Positions 31,963 through 38,836 of a DNA stretch of 39,120 nt are shown one piece after another. The DNA is from Kiritimatiellia bacterium. Its GTDB lineage: Bacteria; Verrucomicrobiota; Kiritimatiellia; CAIQIC01; Lenti-01. A model generated the notes under the pieces. It was given only the letters and a program-made list of their open reading frames with translations, had not been told where the DNA came from and searched no databases. The stretch spans positions 1-39,120 of the forward strand of contig JAFXQI010000015.1 of the NCBI GenBank assembly GCA_017527155.1. Direction: 5' to 3'. The translations under genes were made by a program, and so were the position numbers. Every line of letters starts with the position of its first letter. The stretch's first letter is position 1.

Positions 31963-32228
31963 TCCTCGGACGCGTCGTCGGCGACATCACCTCCACCATC
32001 AACCACCCCTTCTACGACGGCAAGCGCCTGCTGCTGATCGAGAAAATCTCGATGGACGGCACCCCGCAGTCCGGCTACCTCGTCGCGGCCGACTCCGCCG
32101 GCACCGGCGCCGACGAAACCGTCCTGGTCCTCGACGAGGGCAACGGCGCCCGCCAGGTGTTCGAGAGCAAGGACGGCCCCGTCCGCTCCGTCGTCGTCGG
32201 GGTCGTCGATGCCATCGAACAGGCCTGA
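31959..32228 (+). CDS. BMC-P pentameric vertex protein (EutN/CcmL family), second
   Basis: An 89-aa paralogue of the preceding gene. It begins MILGRVVGDITSTINHPFYDGKRLLLIEK and ends VRSVVVGVVDAIEQA, both typical of the family. It differs from the first copy in the turn (GYLVAADSAGTGADETVLVLDEG). Two different vertex proteins in a row suggest mixed or size-specific vertices. The start overlaps the upstream stop (ATGA), and its last 20 bp overlap the start of the next gene. Confidence 0.93.
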   Translation: MILGRVVGDITSTINHPFYDGKRLLLIEKISMDGTPQSGYLVAADSAGTGADETVLVLDEGNGARQVFESKDGPVRSVVVGVVDAIEQA

Positions 32229-32748
32229 GCCCCGCTCCACCGAAGAATACCTGCGGGCACGCCGCCGGCAGCTCAAGCGCCGCATCGACGCCTCCCCCAA
32301 GGGTTGCATTCCCTCCCTCTGCCGCGCCATCACGCGGATGTGGATCATCTTTTTCCTCCTCATCCTCGCCTCCTGCAGCGCGACCACCCTCTGGGAGCGC
32401 TACAGCATGGTCCTCCCCCACGTCAAACACGTCGCCCCCGGCATGACCGAAACCGAAGTCCGCGCCCTCTTCCCCCGCCGCCTGCACCCCGAAGCGCGTG
32501 CAACGGAGCAAGTCATGCCCGGCACCCACCTCGTTCCCGATTCCCGACCCGCGGTCCGCGAACTGGAAGTCCGAAGTCTCCGTCCCCCCTCCTGGCTGGA
32601 TTTCCCGCTCTTCCTTCACGGCGCCGACTGGGACGGCGCCATCCTCTACTTCGACGCCTCCGGCCGCGTCGCCGGCCTCCACTACAACGCCTACCACAAC
32701 CGTTGGGAACCCGATTGGGCCGCCCCCGCGCCCGGCGGCGGGCCGTGA
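32209..32748 (+). CDS. Small lipoprotein or membrane protein, possibly BamE/SmpA-like
   Basis: A 179-aa frame. A basic N-terminal 43 residues (RARRRQLKRRIDASPKG) precede a hydrophobic segment IIFFLLILASC with a lipobox-like LASC. If translation starts at ATG 32338 (MWIIFFLLILASC), this is a lipoprotein of 136 aa; from ATG 32209 it is a single-pass protein. The later part has HVAPGMTETEVRALF and ILYFDASGRVAGLHYN, which follow the pattern of BamE/SmpA-type small outer-membrane lipoproteins (pGMT-xxEV, then strand FDxxGxV). It overlaps the second BMC-P gene by 20 bp, but a link to microcompartments is not obvious. The lower-confidence call is due to the start. Confidence 0.65.
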   Translation: MPSNRPEPRSTEEYLRARRRQLKRRIDASPKGCIPSLCRAITRMWIIFFLLILASCSATTLWERYSMVLPHVKHVAPGMTETEVRALFPRRLHPEARATEQVMPGTHLVPDSRPAVRELEVRSLRPPSWLDFPLFLHGADWDGAILYFDASGRVAGLHYNAYHNRWEPDWAAPAPGGGP

Positions 32749-32807
32749 ACAGTTTTGGTTCTTCGGGGAATTCAGGGCGCTTTGCGAAATGGTGTGGTGG
32801 GGATCAT

Positions 32808-32883
32808 GTGGTGGGGCGAGCACTCCGTGCGAGCCGTTCAAACGCTTGGAACGGCTCGCTCGGAGAGCTCGCCCCACCACCAC
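32808..32883. repeat. 76-bp perfect-like hairpin
   Basis: Arms 32808-32839 and 32849-32883 with a 9-bp loop (AAACGCTTG). The right arm has a few changes (CTCGCTCGGAGAGCTCG against CGAGCACTCCGTGCGAG). A half copy lies at 13944-13974. Confidence 0.85.
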
Positions 32884-32928
32884 GGCTTCCCACAAGCAAA
32901 ACCACACGGTTTGCGCCTGGCAACTCCG

Positions 32929-33082
32929 TTTTCCAATGGTTGGAAAAAAGTTTTCCAATGGTTGGAAAAATGGGCCCGGTTTTTCCAATGATTGGAAAAA
33001 AAGTTTCCAATGGTTGGAAAATTCTGCCTTGTTTTTCCAATGATTGGAAAAAAATTCCGGCCGTTTTCCAATGATTGGAAAA
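32929..33082. repeat. Cluster of six CCAATGATTGG palindromes
   Basis: Copies at 32929-32947, 32951-32969, 32981-32999, 33003-33021, 33033-33051 and 33064-33082. Three have the centre CCAATGGTTGG and three CCAATGATTGG. Flanks are T-runs and A-runs. Spacers are 2 to 12 bp. It lies between the convergent genes ending at 32748 and 33109. Confidence 0.9.
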
Positions 33083-33108
33083 AATTTTCCGCGTGGTTTC
33101 CGGCGGGT

Positions 33109-34833
33109 TCAGGCGGGGGCGGCGGGGAAGGAGACGGCGATGCGGGTGCCGGTGGCGGGGGAGGTCTCGAAGGAAAGGGTGCCGCCGAGGATGTCGGCGC
33201 GGTGGCGCATGATGCGAAGGCCGTTGCCGCCGACGGCGTCCGGGGCGTCGGCCGCCGCCATGCCGCGGCCGTCGTCTTCGATGGCCAGGAGGCCGCCTTC
33301 GGGGGGGAAGTCGAGGGTGAGGACGACACGGGTCCCGCCGGAATGCTTGGCGGCGTTGGTGACGGCTTCCTGCGCGATGAGGTAGAGATGCTCGGCGGCG
33401 GCGGCGTCGCGGGGACGGCCTTCGCGCTCGTAGTAGAAATCGACGTCGAGGGGATAGAGGGCCGAGGCTTCGGAGGCCAGGGCGCGGAGGGCGTCGGGCA
33501 GGCCGTCCTCGGTCAGCGCCACCGGAGCCAGTCCGCGGGCGATGCGGCGGACCTGCGTGACGGCGTCCTTGAGGGTGGAGGCGATCTGCGCGGCGTCGGG
33601 ATCGCCGGGCGGGGCGTGGCGGCGGCTCCAGGCGGTGAAGAGGTAGAGGGCGCCGGTGAGTTTCTGTCCGAGCGAGTCGTGGAGGTCGCGGCCGACCCGG
33701 GTCCGCTCTTCGCGGCCGATGCGCAGGACGCTCTCTTCGAGCTGGCAGCGCTCTTCCATGAGGTCGCCGAGACGGCGGTTGGCGTCCGCCAGCTGGGCGG
33801 TCCGGCGGCGGACGAGGCGCTCGACCTGCGCGGTCTGCCGGGAGGCCCCCCACAGCCAGAGGAAAAGTCCGAGGGAGAGGAGGACCCCGAGCGCGGCGGC
33901 CAGGAGGGGCGTGCGGGGAAGTTTCGGGAGCCAGAAGGACGGCGCGGACTCGGCGCAGAAGAGCCACTCCTGCTGGCCGATGGCGACGGGGAAGGCCGTG
34001 AGCCATCGCGTTCCGGCGGGGGCGGAGAGGCCGGCGGCGGCGCGGCGGGCCTCCGCGGCGGGGGAGGGGGGGAGGAGGGCGATGGCGGTCCGGCGGAGGT
34101 CGCCGGCCACGGGCGCAAGCAGGCGCGCGGGGGAGAAGAGGGCGACGGCGAAGCCGGAGGGAACGGGTGCGGGCGCCGCGGGATCGGCGAGATAGAGGGT
34201 GGGGGCGAAGAGAAGGAACGCGCCGGGGTCGGGCGTCGGCGCGACGGTGAAGATGGCATGGCGGAACATCTCGGAAAGCGCGCCGTGGGCGGCGGGATCG
34301 GAGCCGAAGTCGTAGCCGGTGGGGACGCCGAGGCCGCTTGGCGGGGTCTGGTAGGTGAGGAGGAAGTAGGCGGGACGGGACGGGGCGGGAACGTAGCCGC
34401 CGCGGCCGTCGTTTTCGACGATGGGCGAGCCCTGGCGCTCGGCGGCGGCACGGTCGGCCTCGGGGAGGATCTGCGCGAAGCCGTAGGCGCCGAGGACGCG
34501 CTGCTGGTGGAGCATGCCTTTCTGCGCGATTTCCGCGAACGCTTCCGGCGTGACCCGGTCGGAAAGGCCGTGGAGGCGGCGGATGGAGTCGAATACGTCG
34601 AGGTAGAGCTGGAGCTCGCGGGCCGCGCGGGCACGGGCGCCGTCGGCTTCGGCAAGGAAATCGCGGTAGGCGGCGCGGCGGGCGCGGTGGGCCAGGTCGA
34701 GCGCCAGCAGGAGAGTCAGCAGCAGGCCGGCGGCCAGCAGGATCACCGCGGCGGCGGCCTGGCGGCGGGCGCGGCGCGGGGCCGGAGCGGCCGGAACGGA
34801 AGGGGAAGGGGTAGGGGCGGCGGGGGCGGTCAT
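33109..34833 (-). CDS. CHASE-like sensor histidine kinase
   Basis: Membrane histidine kinase of 574 aa. TM1 (about residues 27-47) is followed by a ~270-residue extracytoplasmic sensor that resembles a CHASE domain (YGFAQILPEADR ... YVPAPSRPAYFLLTYQ), then TM2 (LLAAALGVLLSLGLFLWLWG). A short coiled coil (RRRTAQLADANRRLGDLMEER) leads to a HisKA_3 dimerisation domain with phospho-acceptor H385 (GRDLHDSLGQ). The HATPase domain follows (EAVTNAAKHSG, IEDDGRGM, GGNGLRIMRHRA). That is the NarX/DesK-type class, whose partners are usually NarL-type response regulators, and none is in the window. It starts 11 bp after the third ABC ATPase stop and is probably in that operon. ATG 34854 is an alternative. 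Confidence 0.9.
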   Translation of the reverse strand: MTAPAAPTPSPSVPAAPAPRRARRQAAAAVILLAAGLLLTLLLALDLAHRARRAAYRDFLAEADGARARAARELQLYLDVFDSIRRLHGLSDRVTPEAFAEIAQKGMLHQQRVLGAYGFAQILPEADRAAAERQGSPIVENDGRGGYVPAPSRPAYFLLTYQTPPSGLGVPTGYDFGSDPAAHGALSEMFRHAIFTVAPTPDPGAFLLFAPTLYLADPAAPAPVPSGFAVALFSPARLLAPVAGDLRRTAIALLPPSPAAEARRAAAGLSAPAGTRWLTAFPVAIGQQEWLFCAESAPSFWLPKLPRTPLLAAALGVLLSLGLFLWLWGASRQTAQVERLVRRRTAQLADANRRLGDLMEERCQLEESVLRIGREERTRVGRDLHDSLGQKLTGALYLFTAWSRRHAPPGDPDAAQIASTLKDAVTQVRRIARGLAPVALTEDGLPDALRALASEASALYPLDVDFYYEREGRPRDAAAAEHLYLIAQEAVTNAAKHSGGTRVVLTLDFPPEGGLLAIEDDGRGMAAADAPDAVGGNGLRIMRHRADILGGTLSFETSPATGTRIAVSFPAAPA

Positions 34834-34843
34834 GGATTCGCTT

Positions 34844-35665
34844 TCAGGTCGCAAACCGGCGGGAGAGGGAGGAGGGGACGTCGGGGACGGAGGAGAGAAG
34901 GGTGCGGGTGTAGGGGTGGCGGGGGGCGAAGAGGACCGCGGAGGCCGGGCCGGATTCGACGCATCCGCCGGATTGCATGACGAGAAGGTCGTCGGCCATC
35001 GCGCGCATCACCGCCAGGTCGTGGCCGATCAGGATCCACGTGATGCCGCGGGTTCGCTGGAGGTCTTTCATCAGGTTCAGGATGCGCGCCTGCACGCTGA
35101 CGTCGAGGGCGCTGACGGGTTCGTCGGCGATCAGGAAGGTCGCCCCCGTGCAGAGGGAGCGCGCGAGGTTGACGCGCTGGCGCTGGCCGCCGCTGAGTTC
35201 GTGGGGGTAGCGGGGGGCGTAGTCGGCGTCGAGGCCGACGACGGAGAGCCATTCGGAGGCCTGTTCGGCGGCTTCGCGGCGGGTCCTGGCGCGTCCGTGG
35301 ACGAGGAGGACTTCGGCAAGGGCGTCGCCGGCGCGCATGCGGGGGTTCAGGGAGCCGAGGGGATCCTGGAAGACCATCTGGGCTTCGCGGCGGAAGGCGG
35401 CGCGGGCGTCGCGGTCCATGGTCAGGACGTCGCGTCCGCGGAAGAGGACGCGGCCGGTGGCGGCGTCGGGTTCGAGTCCGAGGAGGGCGCGGGCGAGGGA
35501 GCTCTTGCCGGACCCGCTTTCGCCGACGATGCCGAGGCAGCGGCCTTCGCGGAGGTCGAAGGTGACGCCCTTGACGGCTTCGGTGCGGCGACCGGCGCGG
35601 CGGTAGACGACGCGGACGTCTTCGGCGCGGAGGAGGACGGGGGAGTCGGCGGCGGGGGCGGTCAT
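34844..35665 (-). CDS. Oligopeptide/dipeptide-type ABC ATPase, third of three
   Basis: Opp/Dpp F-type ATPase of 273 aa. Walker A is GESGSGKSS, the Q-loop is in MVFQDPLGSLNPRM, the signature LSGGQRQRVNLARSL, Walker B TFLIADEPVSALDVSVQ and the switch GHDLAVM. It lacks the Cys-containing C-terminal extension of its two neighbours and ends soon after HPYTRTLLSSVP. ATG 35665 overlaps the previous stop as ATGA. No permease or binding protein is found in the operon. Confidence 0.93.
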   Translation of the reverse strand: MTAPAADSPVLLRAEDVRVVYRRAGRRTEAVKGVTFDLREGRCLGIVGESGSGKSSLARALLGLEPDAATGRVLFRGRDVLTMDRDARAAFRREAQMVFQDPLGSLNPRMRAGDALAEVLLVHGRARTRREAAEQASEWLSVVGLDADYAPRYPHELSGGQRQRVNLARSLCTGATFLIADEPVSALDVSVQARILNLMKDLQRTRGITWILIGHDLAVMRAMADDLLVMQSGGCVESGPASAVLFAPRHPYTRTLLSSVPDVPSSLSRRFAT

Positions 35666-36624
35666 GGGGTGGACTCCGAAGGGGAGGGGAAGGCGCGGAC
35701 GTGGCAGGCGACGGTGTGTCCGGCGGGGCCGCGGGTAGGGTGGGGGACGGCGGTGGCGCATCCGGGGCGGGCGAGAGGACAGCGCGGATGGAAAGGACAC
35801 CCGGCGGGGCGTCGGCCGAGGGCGGGGACCTGGCCGGGGATGCCTTCGAGGGGCGGGGCGTCGGGAGCGAGGCGGGGAAGGGCGCGGAGAAGGCCTTCGA
35901 CGTAGGGGTGGCGGGGGGAGGAGAGGAGGGAGACGGGGCCGCTTTCGACGGCGCGCCCGGCGTACATGACGAGGAGGTCGTCGGCGACTTCGGCCACGAC
36001 GCCGAGGTTGTGGGTGATGAGCAGGACGGCGAGGTTCCCGCTGCGCTGGAGGTCGGCCAGGAGGCGCAGGAGGCGGGCCTGGACCGTGACGTCGAGGGCG
36101 GTGGTGGGTTCGTCGGCGACCAGGATGCGCGGGCGTCCGGCGAGCGCCATCGCGAGCATCGCGCGCTGCTGCATGCCGCCGGAAAGCTGGTGGGGGTAGG
36201 AGCGGGCGACGCGGTCGGGGTCGTGGAAGCCGACCTGCACGAGGAGCGCGCGGAGGCGGTCGGCGGAATGGCGGCGGTCGGCGGGCGGCATCGCTTCGAC
36301 GATCTGGCGGCCGACGCGGAATACGGGGTCGAGGCATTCGCCGGGGTCCTGGAAGACGTAGGCGAGTCCGCGGCCGGCGCGGAGGACGCCGGGGGCGGCG
36401 TCGATGCGCCCGGAGGCGAGTTCCATGCCGCGCGGGAGGAGTCCGCCGAGGGCGGCGGCGGTGACGCTTTTTCCGCAGCCGGATTCGCCGACGAGGGCGA
36501 GCATGCGGCCCGGATGCAGGTCGAAGGAGACGTCTTCGACGACGGGCACGGGCGCGGCGGCGCCGGGGGCGCGGTAGACGATGCGGAGATCGCGGGCGGA
36601 TAGGACGGGGGCGGGTGCGGTCAT
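35662..36624 (-). CDS. Oligopeptide/dipeptide-type ABC ATPase, second of three (D-type)
   Basis: D-type ATPase of 320 aa for import of peptides or nickel-like cargo. Motifs are GESGCGKSVTAAALGG (Walker A), YVFQDPGECLDPVFRVG, LSGGMQQRAMLAMALAG (signature of the D type), ILVADEPTTALDVTVQARLL and THNLGVV. The C-terminus carries the oligo_HPY extension with GCPFHPRCPLARPGC, whose cysteines are typical of this family and can hold an Fe-S cluster in some members. ATG 36624 overlaps the preceding stop. Confidence 0.94.
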   Translation of the reverse strand: MTAPAPVLSARDLRIVYRAPGAAAPVPVVEDVSFDLHPGRMLALVGESGCGKSVTAAALGGLLPRGMELASGRIDAAPGVLRAGRGLAYVFQDPGECLDPVFRVGRQIVEAMPPADRRHSADRLRALLVQVGFHDPDRVARSYPHQLSGGMQQRAMLAMALAGRPRILVADEPTTALDVTVQARLLRLLADLQRSGNLAVLLITHNLGVVAEVADDLLVMYAGRAVESGPVSLLSSPRHPYVEGLLRALPRLAPDAPPLEGIPGQVPALGRRPAGCPFHPRCPLARPGCATAVPHPTRGPAGHTVACHVRAFPSPSESTP

Positions 36625-37634
36625 GGCGCGTCTCCGGCGCGGTGGCAGGCGACAAGGTGGCCGGCGTCGCCGGCAAGCCCGGGCATGGCGCGGCGGCATT
36701 CTCCGCGGGCGAGGGGACAGCGCGGATGGAAGGGGCACCCGGGGGGCGGGTTGGCCGCGGAGGGCGGTTCCCCGCGCAGGACCTTGCGGGCGGTGCCGCG
36801 GGGACCGCCGGGCACGGGCACGGCGGCGAGGAGAGCCCGCGTGTAGGGGTGGAGGGGGCGGTCGACGACGGCGTCGGCGGGGCCGAGTTCGACGATGCGC
36901 CCGAGGTACATGACGGCCATGCGGTCGGAGACGTGGCGGAGGACGCCGAGGTCGTGGCCGATCATCAGGTAGGAGACGCCGTGGCGAGCCTTGAGGTCCG
37001 TCAGGAGGTTGATGACCTGCGCCTGCACGCTGACGTCGAGCGCGCTGGCCACTTCGTCGCAGACCACCCAGTCGGGACGCAGCGCCATCGCCCGCGCGAT
37101 GCAGATGCGCTGGCGCTGGCCGCCGGAAAACTCGAAGGGGTATTTCCAGAGGGCGTCTTGGCCGAGGCCGACTTCGGCGAGCAGGCGCGCCGCCGCTTCC
37201 TCGCGGGTTTCGCCGCCGAGGAGGCCGTGTTCGGCCAGGCCTTCGGTGACGAGGTCGCAGGCGGTCAGGCGCGGATTGAGCGCGGCGAGCGGGTCCTGGA
37301 ACACCATCTGGATGCGGCGGCGGTCCGCGCGGGTGCGGCGGAGGGGGCGTCCGGCTTCGGAAAGGGTTCGGTCGCCGATGGCGATGCGGCCGGCCGCGAG
37401 GGGTTCGAGGCCGGCGACGGCGCGGCCGAGGGTCGTCTTGCCGCATCCGGATTCGCCCGCGAGGCCGATGGTTTCGCCGGGGGCCAGGCGGAGGGTGACG
37501 TCCTCGACGGCGTGCACGGCGCCGCGGACGCGGGCGAACACGCCGCGGCGGATGGGGTAGCGGACGGAGACGCGCTCGATGGCGAGGGCGTCGGCGGGGG
37601 CGGCGGGGTAGGGGGATGGGGCCGCGGGGGCCAT
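36621..37634 (-). CDS. Oligopeptide/dipeptide-type ABC ATPase, first of three (F-type)
   Basis: F-type ATPase of 337 aa. It opens with a short Pro/Ala-rich tail, then the long N-terminal strand VSVRYPIRRGVFARVRGAVHAVEDV typical of OppF/DppF. Motifs are GESGCGKTT (60-68), MVFQDPLAALNPRLT, FSGGQRQRICIARAM (Phe for the usual Leu in LSGGQ), Walker B VVCDEVASALDVSVQ (Val for the usual Pro) and GHDLGV. The C-terminal oligo_HPY-like extension has GCPFHPRCPLARGEC. It lies 25 bp after the universal stress gene. Confidence 0.94.
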   Translation of the reverse strand: MAPAAPSPYPAAPADALAIERVSVRYPIRRGVFARVRGAVHAVEDVTLRLAPGETIGLAGESGCGKTTLGRAVAGLEPLAAGRIAIGDRTLSEAGRPLRRTRADRRRIQMVFQDPLAALNPRLTACDLVTEGLAEHGLLGGETREEAAARLLAEVGLGQDALWKYPFEFSGGQRQRICIARAMALRPDWVVCDEVASALDVSVQAQVINLLTDLKARHGVSYLMIGHDLGVLRHVSDRMAVMYLGRIVELGPADAVVDRPLHPYTRALLAAVPVPGGPRGTARKVLRGEPPSAANPPPGCPFHPRCPLARGECRRAMPGLAGDAGHLVACHRAGDAP

Positions 37635-37659
37635 GCGTCGGAACTCCGGGAGCCGCCCC

Positions 37660-38502
37660 CTACCGCACCAGCAGCACCGGGATTTCCGCGTGCGACACCA
37701 CGTGCGCGGCCACCGACCCGATCAGACGGTCGTAGATCCACCCGTGCCCGTGCATCCCCAGGACCACCAGATCGCACCCGGCCGAGGCCGCCGTCTCCAG
37801 GATCCGCAACGCCGGCGCGCCCACCGCCGTCATCGCCGCCGCCGCGCAGTCGTGCGCGCGGACCAGGCTGTGGGCGTTCTCCGCCGTCGTCGCCGCATCC
37901 GGCAAATCCGACTCCCGTTCGGATACCGTCAGGATCACCAGCGGCGCGCGCAGCGCGTTCGCCAGCTCCGCCGCGTCCTGGAGCGCCCGCGACGCGCAGA
38001 CCGAGCCGTCCACCGCCACCAGGATCTTCCCCACCGGCGCGAACTTGCCCGGCGTCACCAGGCAGCACCGCGAGGCACGCCGGATGAAGCGGTCCATCGT
38101 CGAACCCGAATAGTCGCCGCCCGATGCCGCGTGCTCGCCGCGCCGCCCCAGCACCACCAGTTCCGTGCGGGCCTGGATCTGCTCGAACACCAGCGGCGGA
38201 ACCCCGAACTCCAGCGAGGTTTGCACCGGAATGCCCCGGCGCTCCCCCTCCGCCGCGATGTCTGCCAGGATGGCCTTCCCCCGCTCCGCCAGCACCGTGC
38301 GCAGGTGGTCGCCGATGCCGGGCGGCATCCAGGTCAGGCACCCCGCCGCGTGGGGCATGGGCATCGGTTCCAGCCGCCGCGAATCCACCACGTGGACCGC
38401 CTCCAGCCGCGCATCCAGGCGGTCGGCCAGGTCGAATGCGTATTCCCCCGCCACCGCCCCGTAGGGCGATCCGTCGCTGCCAAACAGGATGTTCTTGATC
38501 AT
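37660..38502 (-). CDS. Tandem universal stress protein (UspA family)
   Basis: A 280-aa protein with two UspA domains. Domain 1 starts MIKNILFGSDGSPYG, and domain 2 starts near GKILVAVDGSVCASRAL. Domain 2 keeps the ATP-binding motif G-x2-G-x9-GS in GMHGHGWIYDRLIGS; domain 1 has the looser GRRGEHAASGGDYSGS. Such proteins bind ATP or AMP and help in stress survival, by uncertain means. AAGGAG precedes the ATG. The upstream in-frame extension to 38694 passes through the leader repeat and is rejected. It may be co-transcribed with the ABC ATPase genes, 25 bp away. Confidence 0.94.
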   Translation of the reverse strand: MIKNILFGSDGSPYGAVAGEYAFDLADRLDARLEAVHVVDSRRLEPMPMPHAAGCLTWMPPGIGDHLRTVLAERGKAILADIAAEGERRGIPVQTSLEFGVPPLVFEQIQARTELVVLGRRGEHAASGGDYSGSTMDRFIRRASRCCLVTPGKFAPVGKILVAVDGSVCASRALQDAAELANALRAPLVILTVSERESDLPDAATTAENAHSLVRAHDCAAAAMTAVGAPALRILETAASAGCDLVVLGMHGHGWIYDRLIGSVAAHVVSHAEIPVLLVR

Positions 38503-38836
38503 GGCCGTCTCCTTCGTCCTCGTCCTTCCATGCCCCCAGCATAGCCAAACTCCCTCCCCGCCGCAAGCCGGATGCGGCCCCCCCCGTCCTCCTCCGCACC
38601 ATCCCGCTGCCCTCTCCCCGCTCCCCCCTGTTCCCCCCATCCTCACACCAATCCCATCCCCTTTTCCGGACACTCGCGATATCAAGGAAAACACCGGATT
38701 TTCCCATTGAATCTCCCCATCATTCCCTCCATGAAAAAATCACCCATCCGCTCCTCCGGGTCCCTGCCTTCCCCCAGCCGAGGCTGTTCCCTCCACCCTT
38801 ATCCCGCTTTTTGCGGGGAAGCAGATGGCGGGAGAT
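38503..38836. other. Intergenic DNA with leader copy E
   Basis: No gene is supported. The section from 38590 to 38670 is a C-rich low-complexity run (CCCCATCC words). Then comes leader copy E (38676). A short frame 38731-38901 follows it and runs into the transposase on the other strand. Confidence 0.6.
38676..38733 (+). promoter_or_regulatory. Conserved GATATCAAGG leader, copy E
   Basis: The 17-mer CACTCGCGATATCAAGG continues into AAAACACCGG. ATG 38731 is 55 bp from the start of CGCGATATC, with CTCC before it and codons for KKSP after it. The TTTTCCCATTG, ATCTCCCCATCATTCC region resembles copies B and D. Confidence 0.6.

Larger units (their letters stand above)
32749..33108. repeat. Intergenic hairpin plus palindrome cluster
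   Basis: No gene is seen. At 32808-32883 lies an inverted repeat with ~32-bp arms (GTGGTGGGGCGAGCACTCCG on one side and its near complement on the other). It is followed by a MITE-end-like sequence that on the minus strand reads GGAGTTGCCAGGCGCAAAC (about 32910-32928). It runs straight into six palindromes of the TTTTCCAATGATTGGAAAA type at 32929-33082. Confidence 0.85.

Noticed and set aside
38803-38819. CCCGC-TTTTT-GCGGG hairpin as a terminator
   Set aside because: Short stem and no T-run after it on either strand.
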